A stretch of DNA of 64,000 bases from Rhyzopertha dominica (Eukaryota > Arthropoda > Insecta > Coleoptera > Bostrichidae), in contig QCXZ01000001.1 of assembly GCA_025024175.1 (NCBI GenBank), positions 33,474,942-33,538,941 on the forward strand, written 5' to 3'. Of this stretch, positions 1-12,200 are shown piece after piece (positions within the stretch are counted from its first letter, which is position 1; each line of letters begins with the position of its first letter). The notes beneath the pieces are model-generated. The model was not told the DNA's origin, did not search any database, and saw nothing but the letters and a program-made list of their open reading frames with translations. The translations under genes and the position numbers were made by a program.

Positions 1-730
1 CATTATTGATGCTTATAATGTGTTTGTTGATTTTAACTTTAATGTATTCGCGGATGATCTAAAGCTGTTGATAATTGTCAGTTGTTCGGAGGACAGTTTA
101 TTGCTTCAGGATGATTTATACTCTTTCGCATCCTTGTGTGAATACAATGATTTCGAGTTAAATAATAATAAATGTAAAGGAATACGATTTAATAGGAAAT
201 AAACCAATTACCACTATTAGTACAATGTATCTAGTTCGATTGTTAAAATGTTGATCATATAAAACTCCTTGGATAATCGCAGATGCTCGTTTAACATTTA
301 ATTTTCATATCGATAATATTCTAGATGGTGCAAATGAACTCCTTGGTTCTTTTATGGGGCTAGGGCTATTTGCGTCTTTATTCGTCCCCAGTGAGACCGT
401 TGCTAGAATATGACTTTATAATCTGAAACCCTTTCTATGTTTCTGCAATTTATCGGATTGAGAGAATTTAAAACGTATTTGGCTCAAATACAACAGTGCG
501 ATTTATAAGGATATCCAAAAATTCGTTACTGAGGTTAGTAGCCAATATTTTGGTTTATTTTTTTATTATTTAAAGATTTTAATAATTATATTGACAACTT
601 CCCTGTATTAGAAGGTTGCTTGCGTTGCACGTTGGGTGTTAAGATGTTAGCGATCCGTCTCTTGTCTGTTATATGGACAGAATTCCCAGCAGAATTCACC
701 TTGTTGTAGAATCTCTTACACAGATAATCG
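1..730 (+). pseudogene. LINE (jockey-like) reverse transcriptase, C-terminal relic
   Basis: The plus strand shows the catalytic box of a non-LTR reverse transcriptase (residues VFADDLKLL near 48-75), then the usual post-catalytic pattern: a leucine-rich helix, a short LNNNKCK motif (near 160-180), and after a frame change a stretch resembling the 'LGI..D.RLTFNFHI' box (near 265-320). Stops and frameshifts follow, so this is a dead copy. The window starts inside it, so the fingers and palm are missing. Similarity fades around 700-730. The clade (jockey-like) is judged from motif style only. Confidence 0.75.
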
Positions 731-1446
731 CTTTTTGCGTTTTTTTATAGAATTGTGTTGTTATCAAATTAGCTGTGATAAATAATAAAAATTGTGAATA
801 ATCACTTTTCATGTCTGTAAAAATTTTAACATTTTCAAATAAAATTCATAATTGTTAGAATAGGCGATTTTCAAAATAAGAAATTGCAGTTATAGGAAAT
901 CATTAAATTCATGTCAGCGTACTTATTCATATGAATATTCCATTATTATTATTATTTCAGAATTTTTGCAACAAATAAATTAAGGCATTATTAAATGCTA
1001 AGCAGTTAAAATGCGAAACCCAACATTCAACTACAATTTTCTCGGAGAGGGTCAATTTTAGCCGCATGAACAACGAGTATCTTTTTTTGTTTATCAGGCA
1101 TAAATATTAAAAAAAAACAGATATTTTTGAAAAAAATACCCGTTGTAAAGTTAAGAATTAAAATGTGGGGGGGCAAATACCCCCAACTCCAACTCCAGCC
1201 CCCCCAATACATTTGTTAAAAAATGTGTGCATCATTTAACGGCTTCCACTTCAAATAATAACAACAAAAATTTGATGAAATTATATCAACCGGTCTAAGA
1301 AATATATTTGGAAAGCTGTTTCTCTTCCGCCATGCTTAAGAGTTAATATCTCAGTAGGCGGGCGTTATTTCAAAAAAGTTATGCTGTAAAATAATGTTAT
1401 TTTTACACCAGTTTTCAGAATCCCAAAGGTTGTACACATAATGCGG
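731..1446. other. AT-rich stretch with a G7/C7 hairpin
   Basis: No gene is seen. Near 1164-1212 a run of seven G and a run of seven C, flanked by ATGT and ACAT, form an imperfect inverted repeat that could fold into a hairpin. Similar G-rich/C-rich pairs occur near transposon ends elsewhere in the window. Confidence 0.4.
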
Positions 1447-1462
1447 GACACCCTGTATACTA
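1444..1462 (-). repeat. Terminus-like motif of a dispersed repeat
   Basis: The segment read on the minus strand is TATACAGGGTGTCCCGCAT. The ACAGGGTGT core recurs at 6820-6828 on the plus strand (ACAGGGTGTTTACACTGT). Such a motif at the edge of repeats is common in arthropod genomes and looks like the end of a mobile element. The partner end was not found here. Confidence 0.35.
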
Positions 1463-4400
1463 AATTATCATTGGCTCAATAAATTAAGGAACAGGAAAAC
1501 TATTTGAATTAATTATAAATTCAGTGGTTAGTCAACAAAACACTTGTATTGTATCAGTTACGATGTTTATTTGGTATCAACCAGTACACTTTAGTTGTCG
1601 TAAGACACAAATTTGAAGATTGGTTTAAATAATTATAACGAGTATTACATTTTAATCGTGTTTATATAATGTAGCACACATAAACAACCTAGCACCCAGA
1701 AATATGGAAAAACTACAATCATCTGGTTTTGTCTTTCTTTACTGATGAGCTTGCTTGTATAATGATGAATAAATAAATATTATAGAACATTAAGCACACA
1801 ATTAATTTTCTAAAAAGTCTGTATTTAAGTGTGCATTAATAATATCTACCTTACTCTTTCCAGATTTTTAAATTCAACAGAACCTAACTCGCATTTATGA
1901 AATACCTAGAAACTTTTCCTTATATTTAGTGCAGGTATTATATATTTTTTTATTTAAAGGCAATCCAAAGGTCTTCAAATTATAAAAAAAAATTACAACA
2001 ACGCCTACAATTATCGCCTGTTATGTAAAGAAAAACAACATTTTATGTAGTAGTATTCGTATGTACGTAACTCCTAAACAAAGTAAACCACAAAGATGCT
2101 TGTACATCAAAATTTAGGTTAAGCTTCAATCTGTTCCAAATTGGCTCAAGTTAAACAAACACTTAACTCGCTCTCATATGCTTGCAAAGCAGTAGTACGA
2201 ATCTATTTCCACATATCTTACACTCTTCACATGCTGAACACTTGCAATAGAAGTTTTGTGTTTATATTATCTGGCAAAAAGGATGTAAGGGGTAAATAAA
2301 CGTTCGTTGATTAATAAATAATTAACTGCTGTTAATAAAATAAACATGGGACGTATTTGCATAAGAATACCAGTAACATACCAAAACAAAGAATTCCAAT
2401 ACACTCCCTCCACCTCGTTCATGACATCCAGAAATTAATCAATCAGTGGCTTATTATGGACTAAATGGAGTATTCGTTCACTCAGTAACCACCGGAAACA
2501 AACAGAACAATCTTTTACTGTACTGAATTGCACAATCAAATTTAGATAACTCACCGGGGGGTAACGATGCCCCCAGGCTAGTCACAAAGTGTCTTCTCAC
2601 CTGGGCCCCCCTCTTCTTATTTCCACCTTTGGCCTAATTTCCTACATTATTAAACAAAAACAATAGTTTTCAATAACTACCACCTATTCTACTAAGCAGC
2701 CGCATCGGCAAGCGAGCGCATGCATGTGTTTGTGAGTTTCTGACCATCACAGGGTCACCTCCAGGACACAACCCGGAAGTCAACGTTCTTGAGGGTAAAT
2801 CACTCAGACGTTTCAGTCGGAACAGCAATCGACAGATTTCTAGCGTAATCGCCAGACAATCCCTCGTTGCTGACGGAACATCAATCGCCAGTTATTAACC
2901 TATCATATGAGCTCATATGTAACATAATCTAGGTACTCACAGGTTACTCTTAAAATCCAATTATCATATAAGAAAGGTAATTTGCCCCTGGTTCACTTCA
3001 CGTCCACAATCATTCAATACTCATACACTAAATTAATGCCATCAAACTCAGGTCCAGCCACAAAACGAAGGAAACCAATCATCGCTAAGAATTAATCAAC
3101 CCACACATTCCAGCACTCCACTAATACTAATGTCGTGCTGCTCCGAAAAGGGTCTCGCCCAGAGGTTTCTTTCTTATAAACAAACCATAACTCGTCTGAA
3201 CTCTCGGTTCATACCCGACTAAATAAAACATAGTCAAAATAATCTTGTAATCGAACTTTAAATCAATATGAACAGANTTAAACATTGCCTTTCAAGTATA
3301 CACACAGAAATCGGCCTCGTTCCTTCTATTTATTGTACACATTTATAAAGATGGTTAAAGTAGGACGTCCACGGTCGTTATTCCGTATTCCCCGGAAAAA
3401 ATTCGGCTCTTTTGCTTAACAAACCAACACGATTTTTCGCTCAGCGAATGATGAATAATTTTCACGGAAGTATACCCAATTACCGTTCGTATATCGATCA
3501 GAAAAGCCTTTAAAAACCAATTGCTTCCAACTAGAAGCATTTTCTGGAATATTCCTCGCTTAAAAGTTTGTGTACGTGCTTTTGTTAGCTCCAATTGCCT
3601 CGTAAACTAGCAGGAGGCTGAGAAGTTTCAACGTAAACGATGATTTCCCACGCTCGAATATTTTACGTGCATTCAGGTCAGCTTGCAGTAAATAGGCAAG
3701 ACCTGTATATGCAAAACCGTTTTAATTTGAGCCAGTTCCTTGGGGAACCTGAATAAATTAGAAGCGGCAAGTACTACATCGACACGTGAATGCTCCACGG
3801 AATACTTCGCTCTGCTGGGTAAATGCTAGTGAACTATTTCAAAGAATTTCTGGACTGGTGAATTCGTTTATATAGGCTTTGATTTGAAAATCGGGTGTGT
3901 TTAAAATGTAAGCAGTTATAATTAAATCATATTCGGTAGCTTAGCTTCCCCCATAAAGCACTTACATCCAAGAATACCTTCATTTGTCGAAAATGTTTTA
4001 TTTTTTTTTCATTCTGTTAGGTATTACTTCAGATAATTGATCTTACTTGTCGGTTGAATTTTGATTGCTCTTTAGTGTATTTAGTGTACGGGTGGACTCA
4101 AGTTTCTTGCGTAGCAACAAGAAGGTCCACAACTTCGACCTTGAGATGACAACATGAACTAAACATAGATATATGTTATATGCTATCTCTAGTGTTTCTT
4201 GTTATTACAAGATCTGTGATTTCCTGATTTTTACTTCTAATGCTGTAGCTCTCCCTCCCAGTAGTTTATTTTAATTGGCAGCAATTTCTTTTTGTAATAG
4301 TCTCTTATGGCCCATACCTCACTTTCATAAATTGATGCTGTGTCCACCATCACTTCATTTATTTTTTAGCGCATTTTCTAAAGGCGCTATTGTCCGCACT
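1463..4400. other. No gene recognised
   Basis: AT-rich sequence with many stops in all frames. The part from about 2540 to 3340 is less AT-rich and contains short G/C-run inverted repeats (2557-2605). A 16-bp perfect palindrome, CATATGAGCTCATATG, lies near 2906. That length is expected about once by chance in a window of this size. Confidence 0.5.
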
Positions 4401-4403
4401 GTC

Positions 4404-4421
4404 CGTCTGTCTGTCTGTCTG
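4404..4421. repeat. (CTGT)n microsatellite in a dispersed repeat
   Basis: About four CTGT units are followed by a short unique text containing CACACGTATAGCTCGAGAACGG. In my recollection this combination is typical of a widespread invertebrate repeat. No family name is assigned. Confidence 0.5.
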
Positions 4422-4597
4422 GTATCTGTCACACGTATAGCTCGAGAACGGCGTAAAGAATCGGGCTTTTGATGGCTCATTAAATAGGTCTTNGCCTAAC
4501 GATTATTAACATGTACTTTNTTTTGCTTTCTATAAGAAGTTAAAGCAAATACATCTTGACAATGCAAGGAAATGTTCTAAAATCTCTTTTCCCCGAA

Positions 4598-4847
4598 AAG
4601 GCTTTCTTAACAGTTGTCGTGATTCGTATCTATAGGTCGTCGGTGGTTAGAATTGCTTCCTATAACGTTTCGTTAGCACGACTGCAGTCTACATTCAGCA
4701 CCCGAGATGGAAGGACCTCTGAAGAAGCTTGCCACTCGTGCTAGCGAAACGTTAGGAATCAATTCCAATTCAATTTAGACCCGAATCAGGACAAAAGTTC
4801 ATCACCTGACCGCGAAAGCCTTAACCAATTCGTCAAGGCTTTCTTAA
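4598..4847. mobile_element. Palindromic fold-back element, 224 bp, with 13-bp target duplication
   Basis: A perfect 13-bp direct repeat (AAGGCTTTCTTAA, 4598-4610 and 4835-4847) brackets 224 bp. Inside, arms around 4621-4684 and 4733-4791 are inverted repeats of each other (for example GTTTCGTTAGCACG opposite CGTGCTAGCGAAAC), with about 43 bp of unpaired tail on the right. The centre holds CTGAAGA (4719-4725), a short stem-loop and GAAAC (4746-4750), which resembles a hammerhead core. It has the same architecture as the elements at 35145-35394 and 51513-51725. A duplication of variable 11-13 bp fits endonuclease-primed insertion (LINE- or Penelope-like) better than a cut-and-paste transposon. 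It is non-coding. Confidence 0.8.
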
Positions 4848-5034
4848 TGTTGTTTAATTTTTAACCCGCAACATACCTTTCAATGCTTCCAAATTCCATT
4901 TTTCATTTATACATATGTCCCGTTGTGAAATTGCTTAATTGCGAAAATAATAAACGCATAAATACGAAATGCCAACCTAACGCTTTTCTGCCAGGTGTAC
5001 ATGTAAGATTCGAATAAAACATTTATTACCATTG

Positions 5035-5181
5035 CTTTGGTATATAAGCAAAACCAGTTTTATGCCGTGTTGTCTACACTAGACCTAAACTGCACTGATG
5101 AGCTGTAATGACAGCGAAATAGTACTATCTGCAGTTGGTTGAGGTGTAGACAGCACATCATAGACATGCATTTTAATTTAT
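5035..5181 (+). repeat. Ribozyme-bearing dispersed repeat, copy A
   Basis: This ~147-bp unit shares clear similarity, in opposite orientation, with 54932-55092. Both run from a TTTGGTATATA segment, through the hammerhead, to a GACATGCATTTTAATTTAT segment. Similarity stops outside these limits, so this is a genuine dispersed repeat unit. Its only recognisable function is the ribozyme. Confidence 0.8.
5067..5156 (+). ncRNA. Hammerhead ribozyme, type I, copy A
   Basis: All hammerhead elements are present in order. Outer stem I is GTGTTGTCTACAC (5067-5079) pairing with 5144-5156, 13 pairs including one G-U. Inner stem I is CTGCA (5090-5094) with TGCAG (5130-5134). Core CTGATGA is at 5095-5101. 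Stem II is GCTGT/ACAGC with an AATG loop (5102-5115). Core GAAA is at 5116-5119. Stem III is ATA/TAT with a GTAC loop (5119-5128). The predicted self-cleavage site follows C5129. The internal loop inside stem I and the short stem II loop are where natural hammerheads make their loop-loop contact. Known families carrying such ribozymes in animals are Penelope-like elements, retrozymes and satellite repeats. Activity is inferred from the fold. Confidence 0.9.
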
Positions 5182-6817
5182 TACAACGTTGGTAACATGT
5201 AATGGCATTAAAGCAACCAATGAAATACCTTTATTTCAATGTTAGCTGTACACTGTAAAGCAAAAAATGCCAGAATTTTAAAAGAAGTCCTACTAAATAA
5301 ACTCTAAACAAATAGGTATAGTTACATATTTAAGGACAGTAGAACAAATTACTTTTCCCGGTGGGTACCCTTCTTTAACTCTCTTAAATTCTCCAATTTT
5401 TTTTGTAGTAGCATATGAAAAACCCTGACCAACTAATTTATACCATAGCTCGAGAATTTGCAGATTTCTTAGAAATAAATATTCATTTATTAACTTACAA
5501 AAACCAGCTTGTAAACTATAATATGTTTGCTTTCCAGCCATTGAATATGTTAAAACCACCGCCTGTACTGTATAGAAAATATTACTGATTGTCCATCATA
5601 CCGTTTTGCTACATAGTTATCCATCCGTCACACTGTCGCATCCACTAACATCTCCCTATAATATCCAAGTAGGTACAGAAATATGCAACTCCATTCCCAC
5701 ATTAATTCTTGATACTCCGATAAGCATATGTACATGTCTCAAAGATGCTTGCTAAATGCCATATTTTGTTACAACTTGAATTTTAATTAATATCATGCTA
5801 TTTGGCCAGCTAAGTTGTGCAGATAGTGGATTTGTCCACTAAAATTATATTATGCGAAATTAAATGTATCAACAGATTGGGTTTCGGAATGAAAAAGGCA
5901 ATGGTACCAAATCTTTCACATTCTTAAAACTTTAGTTGTAAAGATTGTTATTGTTAGTTAGACACGCACAGTACTACCTCCTTGGTACTATTTAATGTTT
6001 GACTTTAGAAATCTTAACTGTTTAAAGATAACATATCTTCATTTCAGTCAAGTCAGTTTTCATTGACGGACTTTAACCAGTTTGTCATAAAACGGTATAA
6101 AAATTTTGATCCTACCTGCATTGCAGTTCAGCTTTTTTTAAAGCGAATTCTGCAGTTCCCACGTCGTTTGTTAAAAGAAAACTCCACGTTGGAAGTAGCA
6201 AAAACAGTTACGATTTTATATATATATTATATTTTATTTTAAAAAAAAATATAAATTGACAGAATAAACTTGTGTTGTGCTTTGGAAATTATTTTTAATA
6301 AACTTTCGAGTAAAAATATGAGCTGGTGCTACCACCTAGTAAGGACGGTTAGTTATTATTTAACAAAATTCAATTATATCGTTTAAATTTTGTGAAGCCA
6401 TTATATAGTGCTTATTTTTTACACATTGGTAAATTGTTAGTGCACCATATTTGTTCTATAAGTTAACGCGCAGGTCTACTTATTTTTATCGTAGTGTTAT
6501 TAAGGGACAAAACAGTTCACCATTATTGTGCGAATTATGTGAAATATGCTTCTTCTTGCCTAAATGTTATAGAGGTAGATCTTGGAGTAGAATAATTAAA
6601 TTCATTTATGTCAGGAGTTTTTAATGTAGCTACAAAATCTTTTAAAGCCCATAAACCATATGGTTGGTACTAAAGCGTATATGTATCATTTACACCAACC
6701 TGTTGCATGTACTGCTCACTGTAGCAAAAGTCGTCACTGTATGGATTGTACCAAACTTGTATCCACGAACTTTAGCATTGAATAAACGTCGGAATTTTAT
6801 TTTAATATTAGCTGTAA
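5182..6817. other. No gene recognised
   Basis: AT-rich, with short runs of A or T (for example 6215-6255). No reading frame resembling a protein family is visible on either strand. Confidence 0.5.
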
Positions 6818-6858
6818 ATACAGGGTGTTTACACTGTCTGCAATAACTGACTTTTTCA

Positions 6859-7220
6859 TTCTTAATTTTTCAACAAGAATCTCACGTTAATGACAAAAAA
6901 AACACATTCGAACACCAAGTGACTAGCGTAGTTTGGGGGGGGGGTTATTCCGGTTACAGTATACATCTCAGTCAGTTGAAGCGTAGTTTATACACACTAT
7001 GTCATGAACAGTAGTTACTAGACACGAAATTTTTCAAAAACTAATGACTGTAGTGGAGCTGTCTGCTACATTTTTGTTTAATTCCATGTGTATTTAATGC
7101 GCTATTCAGAATGAGATAGTTTCATTCCATATCATACTTATAGTATAGACCTCATCAGTCAGTTGATTCTCGATTGTTTTTTTTGCAATCACAACGAGAT
7201 TCTTTTTGAAAAATTAAGAA
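6859..7220. mobile_element. MITE-like inverted repeat, about 360 bp
   Basis: The 25-bp arms at 6859-6883 and 7196-7220 are inverted repeats with 24 of 25 matches. The left arm lies about 30 bp inside an ACAGGGTGT motif (6820). About 310 bp of non-coding DNA separates the arms, including a run of ten G (6935-6944). No target duplication was identified, so the element limits are uncertain. Confidence 0.5.
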
Positions 7221-7558
7221 ACTGTTTCATTTAAACCATTATTCTACGATTTGTAGACTGTTAGCGCGAACACGTTGTATATGCGTGTGGTAAAGCTTCA
7301 AAAATTCTTCACGTATTGAGAGCTGTTGTTGTTCGTAATCTTCCTTCTCACATTATGCCATGTCATGGATTGTTTTCCCATATTTGTTGCGTTTTGCGTT
7401 TAATCTCCATAATTATCTGGTGTGCCGAAACATTACATCATGGGGCTTGCTGGCTATACTGACTTATTTTCGTATATTTTCGACCTCCTTCTCATCATTA
7501 TTTCCAATTAAATGTCATTATAGTCCACAGTTGGAATCATCCATACGCCCAAAGTAAT

Positions 7559-7990
7559 TTAAAAAATGCCAGAATCCTTCCCCGGATTATTCCTCCATTT
7601 TTTCTCTCCGAAACATATTATTCCCCCTCGAAAAAATTCAACTCCAACTAAATGTCTTCCATCCCGGTCAGGAAACCCATCGAGAAAGTAATAAATTGAC
7701 TCCTCTCCCAGTGAACTGATATTGATCACTTGATTAGACAAACCGAAATCCCCGTGATCCTGGTTTTCGCATAACACGATGATTCCCGGCTTCAACTGGT
7801 GCCCGAGTGAGAAAGGCGGATCAATACCCAGCCGTCCCGCGTCGAAAACTTTCTCCTCTTCCTTTGGGAGCCTTGGAGGCGGCGGTTGCGGGCCTTGTCT
7901 TGGCCTCGGAGTTATTACATCCACTCCCATGACTGCTGGATGGTAACTGAAATTTACAGCTGCTGTCGAAAAGAGCCGTTTAACTCCTTA
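7559..7990 (-). CDS. Candidate exon or chance reading frame (unknown product)
   Basis: A minus-strand frame is open for about 144 codons, from just after a stop near 7990 to a stop near 7559. An internal ATG at 7928-7930 gives 123 residues. The sequence is GC-richer than its surroundings. It begins with a proline-rich piece (PRPRQGPQPPPPRLPKEEEK) and continues into a mixed-composition segment that reads protein-like (FSLGHQLKPGIIVLCENQDH; YYFLDGFPDRDGRHLVGVEF). An AG acceptor-like ATTTCAG sits at about 7948-7954, but no convincing donor is seen. I recognise no domain. It may be a single exon of a host gene or a GC-rich non-coding island that happens to be open. Confidence 0.2.
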
Positions 7991-8429
7991 ATTGAAACAG
8001 AATTATGGAGCGACGTGGCGGCTAAATGCAGGATGGCGAATTATGTGACAATAAGGTGATGCCTTCCTCTATTATCTCCCGCTGCTCACTGACACGGAAC
8101 TGTTTGCTTTCCGGATAAAATGTGACAACTTTCCCTTGAAAATGGATGTAAACAAGAAGACAGATCTGGGACTGGCCTTTGCATTATTTAGTAACGATGC
8201 GTAGTTACTTCAAACTTTTAAACAAAATGATTCGAAGGTTTCTGCAAAAAAAGTTAAATAATTTAGTTCTACAAAAAAAACTGTCAATATCAACACAAAT
8301 TGCTGTTCAAGTAGCGCAATCTTAATAAAAGTAGGTACTTTTAAACTATATAAAGTTTTCATTTCATCAACTCTTCAGTTCATTTTTTGTCTGTGATATT
8401 GAGTACTTCTGTGATAGTCTCTGTGATAA
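7991..8429. other. Mixed-composition intergenic sequence
   Basis: GC-richer up to about 8170, then AT-rich. No gene is seen. Confidence 0.4.
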
Positions 8430-9290
8430 TACAAACGTGCGCCATACCATTGAGACAACCCGCTGTGATATATTTAGTACAATCGAGAAAATTAAACCTA
8501 ATTTTAACATAGTTCCTGACTCAGTATCTACATGTTTTTGTGACTCACTTTCCTTCTTATTTCATCTAATTATGAAAACAATTGTTTTCCTACAAAATGA
8601 AAACTTATTAGGTAATCCCTGTATTTAAATCAGGAACGAGATGCGACATTGAAAACTATTATATACCAATTGCGATTAACTCAAAATCTGCATATATATA
8701 TAGCTCTAATCCAATTAAGTGAACACCAACATGGCTTTGCTAAACTTTAGTCATGCTCTACAAACGTCTTAGATCTCAAATACCAAGGTTGATGTTATCT
8801 ATACTTACATGGCTAAAGCATTTGACACTGTAAATCATAATATTTTATTAAAGAAACTAAATTCAGTTTATCAAAACTTTTAAACGGTCACAATAATGTT
8901 GAGTGTCATAATTATTGCTCAAATTCATGTGCAACATCCAGCGGTGTCACACAGGACTCTAGCTCGGGACCAATGTTTATCTAATATATTTGCATGATGC
9001 TTTTTAAATTTGAATGCCCAATTTTTGCCTGTGCAGATGATCCTAAGATTGTCAAATGCATTACAACACTCGTGATGTTACAAAAAGACCTAGACATATT
9101 CATTTCCTACTGTAAGACGAATAAACTAAGTCTAAATGTGTCCAAATGTAAACAGTTAACTTTGTGGAGAAAATCTAGTAATTTCATTTTTCACCATACT
9201 TCATCAAGCACTCACATGAGAGACCTAATCAAATTAAAAAACGTAGGTACTATAATGGTCTAAACTAGAATACAATTTGGACCCCCTATT
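8430..9290 (+). pseudogene. LINE (jockey-like) reverse transcriptase relic
   Basis: Successive plus-strand frames give the expected order of a non-LTR reverse transcriptase. First is a linker with IEKIKPNFNIVPDSV (about 8475-8525). Next is a degraded VIPVFKSGTRCDIEN-like block (about 8605-8655), then YMAKAFDTVNHNILLKKL, the motif A region with its catalytic Asp (about 8808-8860). Then come the remains of SGVPQGS..GP (about 8940-8975) and CADD, the catalytic pair (about 9031-9045), followed by a KTNKLSLNVSKCK block (9115-9150). Several frameshifts and stops separate these pieces. The endonuclease domain is absent. Confidence 0.8.
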
Positions 9291-12200
9291 ACAGAAACTA
9301 CATTGTACAAATTGAACAGATACAATGTAGATTTTGTTAATGTGCTTACTTTATCCTACTGCTAAACTGTTTGCTTTATTTAGTCTACAACTAGTAATAT
9401 TACGTCGCCAAAGCTTATTCATGGTAAGTGGTCTTGCAGCAATTCGCCGTAATTCTCTGTTCCACACCTACAGGTAGAAGTCATTACTACCACACATTGT
9501 AAAATATTCCAGAACTAATCAGCATTTTTATTCTGCTTTAAACAATATGTTCAGTTGGTATAATGAAGTTGTTCATTTCCTATTCACAACTTTAGATGAA
9601 TAAATTGAACGGTTTCAAAAGTGCACTAATTCTGAATTAATTAGGAGGCTTGAAAACAAGCTGATTGCTTTCAATGTGCTATGTTTCGCGAGAAGTATCA
9701 GATAATTCTGACGATTGCTTCGACCTTAGCGGTCATTTTAAAAGAGCTTCAAAGTTAATTAGCTTTAGCCGCGGTGACCATATGCTTCAGGTAACTTGTT
9801 AAAGATTGTTGCTGTATATTGATCTTTAAAAGTAATAGTATTATTCGAGTTAAAAATTTTATTAGATTTAATATTGTAGGCAAAAAATAAACAATTACAA
9901 AATATTTATAATTTGAAACAAAAGTTTATACATCAACACCTATAGGTATAAATAACTGAAATACAATAACAGTACTTACCAAAATGTCGAGTGGTGGTTC
10001 CAGTATCACAAAAATGAGAGGTATGCTATGTTATAGGATACAGAGCACGATCGGACATTATAATTTTTTTCCTAAATATTTGCTGCAGATGCTCGTAAGA
10101 TGTGGAGATATGGTCTATAAGTTCCATGGGAAATGGATAAAAGTTGTTTTTCATAATTCCAATATATAAAATATCGCCGTCTTATTAATAATTAATTAAA
10201 TGACCTGACCTGACCTGACCATCTGAATCTGCTCCAAATGGTGTCTTGCCTGTTCGTACACGAGTATAATGGCCTAAACCAGATTAGTTATCATTAAAAA
10301 AACCTAGTAATTCAATCAAAAAGATTGCTTGAGGAAATAGTAGTGCACTGGACAGCGAAACATGTAAGAATCGTATAAGTAGAGCTTGTCCAAAAATATA
10401 CACCAATTCAGGAACAAAAAATAGATTAGAAGCACTATAAATGATAAAAAAAGAAAAAAAAAAGGAAAACTGATATTCTATAAAGCTAAAGAGAATCTTC
10501 ATTTGATTTTTCTATGAACGCGGCGCGTATTGTGTTTTTTTTAAGAAAACTTCAGGTAACGAACAGGTTGTAGAATATATAAGATTTACTTCTTGCGAAA
10601 GTATACTTCTGGAGAATTTTAAGGTTTTAGAAAAAATGTCTATCCATCAGCTTATCATGCAGATCAATATTAATTCCCTACAAATAATATTTTTGTTTGT
10701 AAAAATAATAAGAGACTCGTCTTTCCACGACGTTTATTTGCATATTTGAGTGGGGTAGAAGAAAGCGCGTGCCTTCAGACGGTTTCCGTATCACAGGGAT
10801 GATTTGAAGGATAAGGGTCACATATATGTTTTTGTTATCGAATAAAATTGGGAAGAGTTGTTTACATTTCTCTGCTAAAGTGGCCAGTTTAAAGAAGTAG
10901 AAGAGAATGTCTGAACTGTTATTGTTAGTGCGTATACCACATTTTAATCATTTGCCTAAAATTGCTCTATTTGTAGTGCTGCTACGTCAAAGTTATAAAG
11001 AACTGTGGCTCAAATTTAACCAGTTCGTTTTATAATTAAATTTTTCACATTCAGGAAAAAAACAGTTTCCATTTCGTTTCTTAAAGATTTTTATGCAACT
11101 GGAAGACGTTTTAGCAAAAATTTTCATTTTTTGGGACATTCCTAATAAACATGAACACAAAATGGTTGGAAATTCAAAAACGTCGTGTATTTGGATCATC
11201 TTTTAGTTTGCTGTTAATCCAGTTAATCCAGTATATTGAGCCTACTCGATAAACTATATTAAGAACACTTACATCTCTACTAGTTGTAATTTTTATTTTA
11301 AAATCGAGAAGCCTGCTTCCCACACCCATTAACCGTACCTCTTCACAATGGGTAACAATAAAGCTCACTATAGTTCTTCCCACGCAGCACTGAATCGAAA
11401 CTTGTTGAATACCACCTATAACGGAGACGACTAATTCCTAATAAACCACAATTCACAGGCGATACTAATCCTAGGGCTCAATTGATCACAGCGTAAGGCG
11501 AGCCGCGTATTTGTGGTAATTAACAATACACAATGCCGTAATAAATAAGCGGACAACACCCTTAAGGGCTAGATACGAATATCTTATTAGTCCATTAATC
11601 TTAGGAGATTCGGAGGGTCTGCCTGTGATTGTGTAGATGTATAATAGGGATATTCGACAACCTGAAATTACAAATTACGTGAAATCCTGGTGAAAGGCGA
11701 ACTAACATAACATAACATTGTTAAGATGAACTTCGTGTATCTTTTTTTGTCAGAAATTGTGCAAAACTTTCCGAAATAATTACGTCTGACTTGATTGCTC
11801 GTCTATAAATTCTATTTCAGTTTTGTTGTTCTACAAAACCCGTAGTTAGCCCAAATAAGTTGAGTCTCATCCTTTTCTTTTTGCACCGTGAGTTGAACTT
11901 TCCTATATGTTGACTGAACGATGCAATTGTTTGTCAGTGCATGTCTGTCCAAATATATTGTCTTCAAAACGTCACGTTACGATTTTTGACAAAACTGGAG
12001 ACTGTCGCTCCAGTTGGAGTTGGAGTAGAATCACGAACATCTTCATGTAGCGTAGTTTCAGATGTTAATTTCGCGAACAGAAGAAATATTAACCAGGATA
12101 TACAACCACGTGTTGTGTAAAAATACACAAACTATACAACATTATTTCGCTGCTTTAATCCAGGAATAAGTAGCACCAAATGATTTTCCCAGACGTACAA

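Noticed and set aside
1740..1775. CTGATGAG followed by a possible stem
   Set aside because: No GAAA core downstream and no stem I partner.
2906..2921. 16-bp perfect palindrome CATATGAGCTCATATG
   Set aside because: About one such palindrome is expected by chance in 64 kb.
7150..7160. Reverse-complement CTGATGA (TCATCAG) that could open a hammerhead
   Set aside because: A GAAAC follows 27 bases later on the minus strand, but the intervening bases cannot form stem II and no stem I or III pairs are seen.
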